64,000 nucleotides of DNA. Origin: Sphagnum magellanicum. Lineage: Eukaryota; Streptophyta; Sphagnopsida; Sphagnales; Sphagnaceae. Below, piece by piece: positions 13,111 to 25,800 of the stretch (position 1 is the first letter of the stretch; each line of letters opens with the position of its first letter). The position numbers were made by a program, and so were the translations under genes. The stretch covers positions 2,009,061-2,073,060 of the forward strand of contig CM038912.1 in NCBI GenBank assembly GCA_021904315.1, read 5' to 3'. The notes below the pieces were generated by a model, which was not told where the DNA came from, ran no database searches, and saw nothing but the letters and a program-made list of their open reading frames with translations.

Positions 13111-14163
13111 CTACCTTAGAACTGACATGTGAGAAAAACGCATGGTCTGTTGCCACCAAAATATTTCTAGGGGAAACTTGCCAAATTGTGCCAGCACGAC
13201 ATAATTGGATGTCGTGGTGCTGACCCCTAGTGACGACTTCAGAAAAGCCCGATTAACCACCTCTAAACGTTCGCATGCCATGTGGTCTGACCATACTTCA
13301 TACCCATAGCTAAGCACTGGTTTGACTAGTGCATCAAACAACTGGCATTGTAATGCTAGGTCAAAGATGCGCAGTTCTACGCATTTGTGCCGCAATGCAA
13401 AAACCGTTTTTTCCCTTGCCATTTCTAATCGTTGTATTGCCACTTGCATACCTTTTGTGTCGTGCAGCTCAACACCTAGATACTTGAAAGATTTTAGTTG
13501 CTCTATAGCTTCGCCCTCATACTGAAAAGCTTGACACACAAACTTGCGTGTTTCAAACACAACAACCTTGGTTTTCTTGACATTCATAATCAACTGACGC
13601 TCATAGCAAAAAGCTTGCAAGACATCCAATTGCTTCTGTAATCCAGCAGGAGTGTGTGACATGAGAGCTAAGTCATTTGCATACAAAAGCAAGCGAACAA
13701 CTAGCTGTCCCAACATTAGTGGTGTGTCACCCTCCAAAACATTCAGCCATTTCTCTAGGCCATCTATGAAGAGGCCAAACAGGAGTGGGCTGAGGGGGCA
13801 TCCTTGCTTCACTCTGATACGGCAAAAGAAAGTGGGCGTGAGCCCCTCTTCTGGATGGTGTAGGCAGGCCTAGTCTTGACGATACATGGAGCGCAAGCAC
13901 TCCAGTATCTGCCCATTGATGCCAAGTCCCTCCAGCACCTGCCACAACAAGTCTTTTGGTATTGTATCAAAGGTTTTTTTGAAATACACAAAACAAGTGT
14001 ATAGCTTCTTTTTTTGAAATCTGGTTTGTTCGGTCAAAGTGCGAAAAATAAACATGTTATCTATTGTCCTAAAGTCCTTTCTGGAATTAGCCTGTCCCTT
14101 TGCGCGTAAATCATTGGTCTCCGCCCATTGACTGATGCGGGACTCAAAAATCATTGCAAACAC
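13111..14163 (-). pseudogene. LINE reverse transcriptase domain, broken
   Basis: Minus-strand frames 14163-13870 and 13812-13111 hold recognisable RT blocks: FKKTFDTIPKDLLW (RT2-3 region), MKQGCPLSPLLFGLFIDGLE (RT4) and LLYANDLAL, where YAND stands for the catalytic YADD (RT5), followed by a thumb-like region. A frameshift near 13820-13870 separates the first block from the rest. The YADD to YAND change alone would be expected to cripple catalysis. Confidence 0.85.
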
Positions 14164-14877
14164 CTTGGCTAAGACTGGTCCTACTATGATCCCCCTGTAA
14201 TTGTCAAACTGATTACATTCACCCCCTTTTTACAGTGCATGTATGATCCCAACAGAGAGTGATTCACAATAGCCCTCACACAAAATTTTGTTAAAAGTAA
14301 TCAATAGTGATTGTTGCAGGGCAACAGCCGCACCCAAAAGGAACTCTGGTTTGATGCCATCAATGCCTGTAGCTTTGTGTCATTTTAGCTTTTTGAACAC
14401 TTGTTGTACTTCAACTAGTGTAATGTCAACATTCAACTGTTCGTAATCAATACCATTGGGTGGAAAAGAGACCACTTGGGCTTGAATAGCGACACCTGTC
14501 AAAGCTCCTGTTATGGCTGGTGCCGCCGGAGGCTGGAGCAGTTGCTAGAAGCCATCCCTGAGTGTTTCGCTCGTGATGCTATTGACACCCTCAGCGCACT
14601 TGTGATACTGCTTCTAGAATGCTGCAAGATCTGCTTTCGTTAAACCACATAGCTGTTTAGCCTTGAGCACATCATAAGCACGTTTCTTCCTTTTGTACAA
14701 CTATTTCATTTGCTTAAGTATGACCTGCCTATCTAGGTGCGCATGTGACAATTTAACAAACTAGCTTTTGGTCTGGCGACATTCTGTGTTAAACCAGGGT
14801 TTGTGGTTGTGCTTTATTGCTTTTCCTAAAGCCACTTGTTTATTTCCAAACACTTCTTCTGCAGATTGTGTGATGCA

Positions 14878-15893
14878 CTATTGTAACATATTAACTGTTG
14901 TTTGTACGTTAGATGCATCAAGTACATCTGGGCTTGCCCAGACACCGATGTTATGTTGTACACTCCTACTAAACTCAGTTGCTTTGGTAGTGTCATATTT
15001 GAAACGTGGTAGGTGTTTGATTGCCTTTTGCTGAACAGAAGGGGGTTGCCACTGTTGTGTGATTATAAGTACCAATGGTCTATGATCAGAGTGCACATCT
15101 TTGTGACCTGAGTACTTTTCATCACAGTTAACCTCTAAGCGCTTAACACCCTCTAATTGGTCAGCTGTCATAAGAAAATAGTCCACAGTGTTAAAACCTT
15201 TATTGGATAGGCATGTGTACTCCCCTGATATGTCTCCTGGTGTGCGGCCATTGAGGATGAACAACCCAGTAGTTCTGCAGAGATCCAGGAACTCACGATG
15301 CCAGCCAGCCGTGACAGTGTCGCAGTTTTGGCACTCCAACATATCGTTGGGCAGGGTGTCTTCAATGGCCTGTGGCACCAGCAGCACATCTGCTAGTTGA
15401 CTGTAATTAATGAAATCAATGTTTGTGCCTGTCCTTGCATTGAAATCCCCAGCAAGAAGCTTCTGCTTAAGCTCATGGCTTCTCCAACCTCTTGGCATAT
15501 GTGTTCAAACAGGCTGCTGTCCGCATATGGCGAGCCTTGTGGAGCAGCATATACTATGCACAGGAACAAAGGCCTTTGGAAAGCATTGCCCAAGCGCAAC
15601 CAAATCCTAGTCCTATCCCTTGTAATCTTCCAAACAGCAGTACTATTTACCCATGTTTCCCTGACTAGTACCACAATGCCTCCACTGTGCTTTCGAACGA
15701 CACCCTGTGGAGTCATAGCCCTGGCAACATCAAAACAGCAGAACCCCAGTAAAACCAGGAATGTATCGCCCGGGAAGTGATGTGTTTCTATCAAAGCAAC
15801 AATGTCAACATGTTGAAATAAGTCAAGCAAATGTTCATGTGTTTCTAGCTTTGTGATAGCGGCCCCATGGATGTTCCATAGGCACACTCGCAA
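14878..15893 (-). pseudogene. LINE apurinic-type endonuclease domain, broken
   Basis: The domain is read in two overlapping minus-strand frames, 15893-15393 and 15498-14878, so one frameshift lies near 15470. Conserved EEP-nuclease marks are visible: WNIHG at the start, IETHH (catalytic Glu), LAGDFNARTG (Asp/Asn pair) and SDHRPL (Asp-His pair). The protein would nick target DNA to prime reverse transcription. Confidence 0.85.
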
Positions 15894-15899
15894 GTCTCT

Positions 15900-16268
15900 C
15901 TGGCCCCCGCCCCCCTATGCAGTAGGAGAGTTTATGACTTTGTGGTTGATGTAGAGATCGGCCTCACGCTAGTAGACCCGTTTGCCAGCCTCTTTGGCCT
16001 CCTTGAAGGTGGCCCAAGCAGCTCGTTTCTAGGCCTGCTAAGCAGGAGTCAGGTCTTCATCGAGCCTAAGCTAAGTGCCCTGTAGGCCTTTTCGAGCGTG
16101 TAGCACCATGAGCTTGTCGTGTACCGATGCCAGTGTGATGATGACTGCCGGTGCCTTGTCAATGGCCTTATCCAGTCGCCCTGACGGCATCTGTCGGTGC
16201 ACCTTTTCCACCTGCACATGATCAACAACCTTCAACCTGTCGAGCAGCTCCATCTGCAGCAACTCCAT
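15900..16268 (-). pseudogene. LINE N-terminal RNA-binding-like segment
   Basis: The frame 16268-16071 and its continuation read VIITLASVHDKLMVLHARK, then LDEDLTPA, then WATFKEAKEAGKRVY. This resembles the RRM-like plus basic segment found before the endonuclease in some LINEs. Several TAG stops interrupt it at positions where CAG or TGG would be expected. Identification is by pattern memory and is moderate. Confidence 0.5.
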
Positions 16269-16320
16269 AAGTACAGGATTAATATGAACGTTTTTTAAAA
16301 GTACCCAATACCAGTACCTA

Positions 16321-19300
16321 CCTGGTATGAAAAAAACAAAGAAACCCCATATGGGTACCTAATAGGCTGGTATGTTCAAGGTGGCTACTTGCACAACACT
16401 GGTTCACACAGATAGTGCTGGTGATTGTGAAGGGAAGGACTTTTGCCACAAAGAGCTAGCTCCTTATTTTTGTACACAACTGGTTTGGAGGTTGTAAAGC
16501 AATCTGAGAAAAAAAAAATTGGTGTATAACAAAGGCATGGGTGTAATTTACCTCCAAAATAGGGCAGAGAATGATGAAAACTTAGCAAGCTCCAAAAAAA
16601 CAAAGCACCCCGATACGGGGGAAAGAAAGGTACAAGACGGATGGACCCAAGTCAAGGCAAAAAGAAGAAACCACCAATGAGGGCAGGTTGCAAGGGGAAC
16701 ATGAATAAATCAAGTACTTAAATCCCTGGTTGCAAGGAGCATATTAGTTAACAAGAGAGGAGGAACACCTGAAAGAACATTTAGCCTAGAAAACCTTCAC
16801 CTACCATAATAGCACGCCTCCAAATAGAGACCAGGAACATATCAGTTAACAGGAGAGGAGGAACACCTGAAAGAACATTTAGCCTTAAAAAGCCTTCACC
16901 TATATTAATAGCATACCATGCCTCAAAATAGAGGTAGAGACCACCTCTGCTTTTTGTAACACCATTGAGACCCTCTATTTATAAAATGAATGCAAAACCA
17001 AAAAAAGAGGGCTCCAAAGTCCTTTGCTCATACCATGTTGGCACATCGATGAAAATAATTATTTATCTATTGATGCAAACACCCAAAGACCTCTATGACT
17101 AAAGGAAAAACTAATTTGCTGCGCATTAATCATGATAAAAGTCGTCTTCAACCTAAGCTGCAATTATAGTGGCAACCTCACGTGATAAAACTGCCCTTGA
17201 AATCAAATATGTTCATATGAGATCAACAATGACAATGTTCACTAACATTTGGATGTCATCCACCAAAAATCACATGAAAATAAGTGACAAAAAAACATGG
17301 ATCTGCTCGTGTAAAATTTGAAATCATGTATTTTTCTTGATAAACATAAAGACATCCCACAATGAAAAAGATGAATCCCTATAAAATCCAAAGGTTGACC
17401 AAAAACAAATATATGTATATTTCGTTTCAATGAAAGTTCTTACCAATGTTGGGCAAGTACTCAATTTGGAAGGTTAGAACTGCATCCAATTAGTAAAACT
17501 GAACCAGAACTACATTTGATTTGTAGAACCAGGTTTCAAACTGGAAGTGAGGTTTCAATTTTTTCAAAGAATCAGAACCAATAAAGACCAGGATCCTAAA
17601 TTTTTAATTGATTTTTAAGAACTGGAACTGGGAATTTTTGTTTATTTTGGAAGAAAACTATTAGAATTGAGGGCTAACCCAAAGTTAACTGCTGGTTTAG
17701 GTCCAGGTTACCCTGAACTCAATTGGAACCAGGTCTGATTTTTTAGAATTGAAACCAGAACTGAAACTGAGATTAAAAATCTCTGTTGTTTTTCTAAGAG
17801 CCATACCCATAACCGAAACCAATTTAATAATTCGTTTTTTACAACTGGAGTGAAAGGTTCTTCATAAAAGTCAAGAACCACACAACATTGGATCTTCTTA
17901 GTTCTTAGCCCATGTAAGAGATCCTACTATTTATCAAGTGGGTTCATAAAGGCACACATACATGTTTATCTCAGCCATTGGACCAACATCTCTCTTGTCT
18001 TAAATCACATGGGTAGGCCTCTCTCTCTCCTCACCACCACCAGTATGGCCCTCAAAGGGAGGAACAGTACCAGAATTGGGTTCGTTCACACATGACTTTT
18101 GTTACCTTGTGCAGGCACTTATTACTCTGGTAATGCCCATACCTGGTAATGGCCTTACTCTACACCTAAATACACTCCTAAGTGTAGTTACTGGGAAGGC
18201 ATAAATTAATGTCTAACTATAAAACTAAAATAATATGTGTCATTATAAACATCCGCATATGTTTTCATTGCAATGGATGAAACCACAAAAGTTGTCTTTT
18301 GCACCACGGAACAAGGCCTTGGTTACTGATTCTGCGAGGGTTGGCGGGGGGGGGGGGGGGTCTGGACTTGCCATGTGAACGGTGGGTCTGGACTTGCCAT
18401 GTGAACGGTCTCGTGACAGAATCAGCCACCAAAAGGGGCCAGTTCCCAATAGGGCCACAGTGAACCAGCACCCAACAATGCACCATGAAGGATGAATGGT
18501 AAGTGATCGTGAAACAGTTTTCTGTTGGGTTTCAGTTCCCTAGTTAACCATGGTGGTTACCTCAGTTGCTTTTTTCTTTGAACCTACCTACTAACAACCC
18601 ACCCACAAGCAGCAGGTTGCAAGTAGGTAGGTAATAAATATAGTAGCCCTCACACATGTATAAACCATCTACTTACCTAGTCATTACCTATTTTCCTACC
18701 TACCTACCTATGTATGAGACCTATTTCTTACAGAATTGGTTACCAAGATGAAACTAAATATTAACTCAGTTGAGGTTCATCCACAACTTGAGTAATAACG
18801 GGCATCCACTGGATTATCCATCCATTTGTAGTCTCATTCATCCGCACAAAAAGTAGAATTCATCCTGAAAGAGTACAATACATGAGACATATTTATGTAC
18901 GCATGTACGTATTTGTGTAGGTATTATTGTATGTATGTATATACGTACTTGCGAGTGCTCTCTGGAAAGGGGAAGACGAAGAACTGAGAACGCAGCAGGC
19001 TCGCGCCCCGAGTAACGCGGCAATTCCGCGCCGCTTGAAGAGGAATTGCGCTGCCAAATCCTGAACAAACTGGAGAGTCTCTAGAGGCTGAGAGAGAAGA
19101 GAGAGAGATACTCGAGATATCTGTGTTTGTTTGTGAGGGAGGTCCTTGATCAAAACTTAGGTTTCTCCAAGCTCAAGTGTGTTTTGTTCAGGAGTTTGTT
19201 TTGTCATGCTTGTAGTGAATTTACTCAGTTTGAGACGTTGTTGATCGCCCAAGAAAATGTAGCTAGATTGAAGGTAAAAGAAAATACTGGTGATGAGGTT

Positions 19301-19599
19301 TCCAGAAATATTCTCTTCTTGTGTTTTCTAGTCTAAGTGAAGCTTATAGTGTGATCTTTCTTCATGCTGATCATGGCAGTAGCTAACCGCAGCATGATGA
19401 TGAAGCTGGTACTTCTTTTTGCACGTTTCTAAGTTTTCCCAAGTGATGGGTTAGCGCCGCACTCATTAATCTTGTTGTGCGTTTGTTTTTGGCCAGAAAC
19501 AAACTGACACTACAAAAAAGTGTTGATGACTTTCTTCTTCTTCTTCTTCTTCTCTGCAATATTCTGCAATGTATGATCAGCTAGTATAAAATTATACAG
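16321..19599. other. Repeat-bearing intergenic region
   Basis: No gene supported. It contains a tandem duplication at 16737-16945, a 15-base G run near 18346-18360 followed by a doubled 25-bp unit (about 18360-18412), and GTAG/CTAC and TGTA microsatellites at 18620-18720 and 18895-18950. The 3' part (from about 18950) rises in GC and probably holds the promoter and leader of RLK2. Confidence 0.45.
16737..16945. repeat. Tandem duplication, about 96-110-bp unit, two copies
   Basis: Copies start at about 16737 and 16833. Both contain GAGGAGGAACACCTGAAAGA followed by ACATTTAGCC, a CCTTCACCTA segment and an AAATAGAG end. Identity is high apart from a small insertion in the second copy. Confidence 0.7.
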
Positions 19600-19765
19600 G
19601 TGCAGTGGAGAAGCTCGAGAGCAGCAGTCAGTCGGTCATCAAAGACTTCAGCTGCAGCCGAGAAGAAGCTCAAGAGCAGCAGTCAGTCAGTCACCAAAGA
19701 CAACAGGTGCAGCTGAGAAGCTCAAAGCTGAGCAGCAGTCAGTTACCAGCCACCAAAGACTTGTG
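19600..19765. repeat. Three copies of an approximately 55-bp unit in the RLK2 leader region
   Basis: Each unit contains a GTGCAG(T/C)(G/C)GAGAAG segment, then GAGCAGCAGTCAGT, then CACCAAAGAC or a close variant. The array ends about 110 bases before the RLK2 start codon, so it may be transcribed as 5' UTR or lie in the promoter. Confidence 0.7.
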
Positions 19766-19875
19766 AAAAATGCACAAGAGAAGGTCAAGAGAAGTCTGAC
19801 ACCAAAAATAGTCTACAAGACGGTGTTGGCGCATTTCCTGTTGAAACAGAAAGTTTTCCTCATTTTGACAGGAAA

Positions 19876-22800
19876 ATGTTTTCAACTCACGAGAGATTTC
19901 ATAAGCTGGCCACAACAATGCTTACACCAGCTGGGCCAGTTCCGATCTTGCTGCAAGGACTCTCAGTAATAATTCTCATGGGAGTTGTCTTCTTCCAGAA
20001 TTTGTCAAAAGCAAATGGCCAGCCTGGTGCTTACTTCCCCCACCACCATTATATCTGTCTGCCTGCATAGTCATGAAATCCAGTTCCAAGTGTTTATAGA
20101 AATCTTCGGAGTTGGAGTGGGAGACTTGTCCAAGTTCCAAACATCAACAAGCATTTTGCAAAGATCAAACTCAAAGCTATTAGGGTTTGAGGAGCAGGAC
20201 CAAAACCATGAAATTTTATTGCAATTTCTTTTTCCTGTTGTGACTGATAATTGTGGATTTTCACAATGTGACAATGCAAGTTGCATTTTATCTTTACAGT
20301 GACATTGGTGCGGGGTTTTCTTTTTTGGGTGTGGGGGGGGTGGGGGACTTTGGGGTTAGGATTTGTAAGCCTCGCATGTGGAGCTTCAGGAAACTTTACA
20401 AGTGGTAATAATATTTCATGGATGTCTGATGAAGCGTATGCACCTCCAGGAGGCATTGCGAAAAATAAACTTGGGACAGTACTACGCGCATTCCCAGCAG
20501 TCCCAGCAGATATAAAAACAACAAACAATAGACCAGTGTCAGAAAGAATTTGTTACAGCCTTCCTATTCCATTCAATCCACCAGGCATATTTCTGGTGCG
20601 GGCAACTTTCGAGTATCAAAATTATGATGGCCTCAATGATCCACCCATGTTTCAAGTTGCTCTTGGGCCCACAAATTTGAGCACAGTGGATCTTACTGCT
20701 AACGATCCATGGGTTGTGGAAGTCATCTACAATGCAACAGAGACACAAGCCTTTTGCCTCATCAGGCAGACGGGGACACCTGTAATCTCATCTCTAGAAG
20801 TGCGTCCACTTCTTGATGCAACTTATGCGAATGCACAGGCATCTAGTACAACAATGCTGCGGACACTCTATCGGATCAATTGTGGCGCATCAGCAACCCT
20901 CAGGTAGGCTAATACCTAACCTAATCAAACCAGTCATAATGGGAGGATCTGAGCTAAACAAGTTACTTACATTGTGGTTATCTATGGACCAGGCACTTAA
21001 GTCATTATCCAGGTGGGTGTGGGAAGCAGCAACTGGTAGTCCATTGCAGGGTTCACCAATCTGTAACTAACAAGGGGGAAATGAATCTAACAGGTATCCA
21101 GACGATAAGTTTGACCGGATTTGGTCAAATGATGAATACTTTTCTCCACTGACAGCAAGCGCAAGTTCTAGCCCGTATACAATCTCAACAGCCCAGGTCC
21201 ATGATCAAGCTCCTTCTTCAGTTCTGAGTACTGCAAGGATCAACAACCTAAACCAGTTACTCACTTACGCACTGCAGCTGCCAACAGATGTGGCAGTGGA
21301 TAATAACTTGTTATCTATGACATTTAACAGCTACTTCAGTGAGCTGTTTGGCCGTACAGGTCCAAGCTTTGAGTTATCTGTGAATGGAGAGCAGGTTGGC
21401 TCACAGATTAATTTACTTCCACTAACAGCAATCGAGATTCCAAACACTGAGCTTAGCCAGGGCATGTGGTGGAATTTAACTCTGGAACCAGTGAGTGGTG
21501 CTCCACAGATCAATGCTCTTGAAGTCTTTGAACCCATCAAAATACAACCTTCAACTTCCCCAATTGATGGTGAGCACCCGATATTTTGAATGTGAATGGT
21601 AGTCATTTGCCACTTTTATTTTGGGTTTTCTTATAAGGCATAATTGGAACTGCAGTTTCAAGTGGCTTTCAAAGATGCTCCATATCATTTTCTGAAAGGA
21701 ATTTTGGGTTGGGTGGATTTTGGGTGGGAGTAGTCAGTGCCCTGGGTGGCCTTCAGTTACACTGGAGTATGTATATTCAACTGGACTGGGTGCGCTACAG
21801 TGATCCTTGTTTCCCTGTACCATGGGAGGCAATTAGCTGCACTGGAGGCGAGGTGACATCGCTGTAAGTGCATCATCCCCTGTTTGATTTGAACCCATTG
21901 TAATGCTGCAAGTTCAGGTTTCAGCATTGGCTAGCAGAAGGTGGATTCTCTACACCAGAGGATCCAATCCTTCAGAAATTTGGATTGAGTTTCAGCATTT
22001 GCTGGCAGTGGATTCTCTACAGAGGAATCCCCGAATCCTTTCGGAAAATGGGATTTTCACTGCACCTGTTGTCAGCTAAGATTTTTCATCTTGTTTGTTT
22101 GAAATCACATGCCTACCAGGGACCTTTCAAATATGAGTCTACCAGGGAGCATCCTCGGTTTATGGGCTGGCTTTTCAAACTTAAAGACATTGTGAGTGAA
22201 AAAACATTTGCTCTTTGTGGCACAGAAAGGAGATCATGCATCATGGGCTGTTGGCACGTTTGTTTGTTAGTTTCAAGAGTATTCATTCTTCCATCTATTT
22301 TTTTGCACTCATATGTAGGTGAGAACAACATGAGCATGAGTGCAATACAACAATATACTATGGAATAATGGTCAATCTGCTGCCCATTATGTTGGGTAAG
22401 GTGCCAGGCAAGCCCATTAGGGCAGGCTAAGGTGATGCACTCAACAGAATGGGCAAGAGTGAGACCATTCCATGACGTCAAGGTCTGGGGTGGCAGATTC
22501 AACAATTCTTTCTCAATAGAGATTTTGGTGACTATTACAAGTGTATGATCATCTACGGAATATTGTGTCATATAATGTGGTCAAGAAAATGACTTAAATT
22601 GCCACCCTAGACCTTAATGTCAATCTTGTTCACATTGATCAGTTAATGTATGAGCAATGTGTGCTGTTCTACTTGTACAAATTTTATTCAAAAGCTGGCC
22701 TGAAGCTCTTCCTGCTGCAGGAATTTGAGCAACAATGACTTAGCGGGATCCATTACTGATCTCAGTGACCTCACAAGCTTGGAGTATCTGTAAGCACTTT

Positions 22801-25800
22801 AGATTGTGATTCTGTTTTTTTTTTTTTTGTCAGTGTTGTTTAGGGCTTAGGGTTTGGGTTCTGTATTTTTGCACCCTTCTCTTACACCCCTTATTGCTTG
22901 TTGCCCATTTTGTTATTGGCACAGGTTGTTAACTTATGCTGCTATTGGTATCTGCAGAGATCTAAGTAATAATCAGCTGTCAGGTACTCTTGATCCCTTG
23001 AGCAGCCTGAACAACTTGAAGTACTTGTACGTCCCTCTGAACCCTTTCATCATCCCTTTCATATATCACCTTTCATGAAAACCTCAACCTCAATTTGCAA
23101 ACCATCACAAAAATATTGTGCATTTTGAGCCTTATGGAGCTTGATAATCAGATTTTAGAACTAATGCATTATTGTCTTCTTTCTCAATTAGGAATATCAT
23201 GAATAACAAGTTCTCGGGTTCAATTCCATCACAGCTCCAACACCCTGGTTTACAACTGATGTAAGATTCTTTAGCCCCCTTCTTCATGTATGTGAAACTT
23301 TTTGGTTTTCACAGGCTATGGGATTATGCTGGAAGGTTTTACAGTGCTGCTTTTCTCTTTGCACAACCTGTCTTGTTTGCTGCCTTGGGATCCAATTTTG
23401 TTACATGGTCATGTGTTCCTGTACAATCCATAGTGCAATTGGGTAAATGCAGTTAGGTGAAAAGGCTGTGGAGACTTATTTCTGAAATGATCTATCTGCA
23501 GAGACTCAGGGAACCCCTGTATGAATTCTTCTTCGACTGAGATGTGTGAAATTTCAGCAACTCCATCACCATCTCCAGCCACCAATGGTGTTGTTGCTGG
23601 CAAAACCCATCCAAGTGAAGCAGTGGGTGTGATAGGGGGTGCAATTGGCGGAGTGGTTGGAGTCCTTGCCATCGTCCTTCTGCTCGTTTTTATTTTCTAT
23701 CATCATCGCAGACACAATGAACATAAGCCTGTGTTGATCTCCCAAAACTCTAAACGTGGAGGTATGCGGTTTTTATTCTCTTGTTTTTCCCCCCCTCTCT
23801 CTCTTATTTCATGTCATGTGGAAATGGTCTTAAAACTTGTGCATGGAAAAATTTACCATGAGTTTTAGCACTTTGATGTGTCTGGATAGTGTTCTTCTTC
23901 TTCTGCAGTGCCCATCAAGGGGGAAGATGCAGAATATCCTGGACCTTTGGTGACACAATTCTCACTTAAAGAGCTTGAACTTGCTACCAATCATTTCAAA
24001 GAATTGATTGGCCAAGGCAGCTTTGGCCCTGTCTTTCTTGGTCGCCTTTACAATGGGAGTGAAGTGGCAATCAAAAGACGCTCTGACACTTCACAAGTCG
24101 GGACTGATTCATTCTTGAATGAGGTTATGTCCCATTTCCTCCTCTTATTATTACCATTATTATTTATAATTTGGGGGTCCTAATTTATTTACTAAATGTT
24201 TATAGAATTCAAAATAAGGTGTCTTTATATTGCTCTGAGGTAAATTCTATAAACATTTAGTAAATAAATTAGGACCCCCAAAAAAGAATTTGAAAATATT
24301 TATAGAATAAACAAGACGTTTTGAAAATATAGTTAAAGATGTTTTTTTTTTCATACATACATAAGTTTAAATATTTATCAATCACCAAATAGACAAGGAC
24401 CTTTATGTTAATGTTCATCCCTTTTATAACCAGGTAGCAAAAGAAGACCTCTGAATGCCAGGGTTAGCAAGAAAATACCAAATGGATGTCCTCCCTTAGA
24501 CTACAACTAATGAGGTATTCTTAGTTTCTAGGTGATAGTGAAGATGGGTTCTTAAATACACCATAGAGCATAATGCGGGACTGAAATAGCTTCCTCGATT
24601 GTAGACTAGATGGCAAGGAAAAAACTATTGTGATGTAAAATACCAATTTTTAAGGTTTTTTTTGTTTAATTTATGGAGGCAAATGGAACTGATGGGTGTC
24701 AGAAATCACATTGGGTCTCAGGTGAATCTACTGTCACAAGTGCATCATCCGAATCTGGTGCAACTCATTGGGTACTATACAAGCAGCGAGAAAAAAAACC
24801 CAGTGCAAATGCTTGTTTATGAGTATATGTCTGGTGGCACTCTCATGGACCATCTTTACGGTACCTGTCACTAATTGTTCAATCAATATTTTACTCTGCC
24901 CTTGTGTGGAGATTCATACTAATATAGACAGAATTCTGTTGAAATGTCTTCACTCCCCTTCAAGGTTGATTAAGACTAATCCCCTAACCCTAAACCCATG
25001 TTGATGCTGAAAACTCAAATCATAATTTGGAAAACATCTCAAGATCCTTATGTCTTTGAAATGTGGGTAATGAGAGCTTAGTCTTTTACCCTTTCTGTGT
25101 GTCCTTGTGGAAAAAGGGCGCATGACTGGGGAAGGAATATTGGAGTGGAGGGACCGATTAAGTCTTACTGTCGGGGCTGCCACTGGTATAATAAAGCCCC
25201 TCCTCATTTGTGGTATTTTCCATTGGTGTTTGATGTCATATACCTGTCCCATCCACAAGCTGTGTGATTCTAGCAATGTCCTCAATTTTATACATCATTT
25301 GAAATTGCAAGTTTTCTTTTAGTAGAGCTGAGTTTACATTTTACAAATTTTCTGTGTTTTGTTAATAATTGGATGTGCAGGACTAGAATACTTACACAAT
25401 GGAAGTGACCCAAAGATCATACACCGAGATGTGAAAAGCTCCAACATTCTGATTTCGTCAGAAAATGTGGCAAAAGTCTCGGATTTTGGTCTCTCAAAGC
25501 TCATTGCTGATCTTGATAAAACCCATGTCACTACGGCTGTGAAAGGAACAGCAGGTTATCTTGACCCTGAGTAAGCAATCCATACTCCACCCCTTTGAGA
25601 AATTCAAATTACAGGAAAAAAAAATTTTGTAGCTAGACTCTGACACAACCATGTTAGAAGAAACATAATTAGTCTTTCCATGCTTCCTCTTGTTTCTTCT
25701 TATTTCATTTAAAGCCAACATGAATCTTGACATGAAATTATCTGGACTTATCTTTGCACCTTAACTTATGTATCCACAAATTCTAGTCTTGGCAAACAAG

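Larger units (their letters stand above)
12381..16305 (-). mobile_element. Decayed non-LTR retrotransposon (LINE), about 3.9 kb
   Basis: Read on the minus strand, the element runs from an RNA-binding-like N-terminal region (16268-15900) through an AP-type endonuclease (15893-14878), a reverse transcriptase (14163-13111) and a C-terminal Cys/His region (13021-12452). It ends in a TACT/AGTA tetranucleotide tail. It is flanked by near-identical direct repeats, AATACCAGTACTTA at 12367-12380 and AATACCAGTACCTA at 16307-16320, which look like target-site duplications. The short-repeat tail, rather than poly(A), argues against a standard plant L1 and for a CR1/L2/RTE/I-like clade, but the clade is unresolved. 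The reading frame is broken by several stops and frameshifts, many of them TAG at expected CAG or TGG codons. Confidence 0.85.

Noticed and set aside
20281-20359. Upstream extension of the malectin exon of RLK2 to an ATG at 20281
   Set aside because: The extension is G-rich and not signal-like. Splicing from 20026 to 20360 gives a proper signal peptide (…SKANGQPG) with a perfect phase match.
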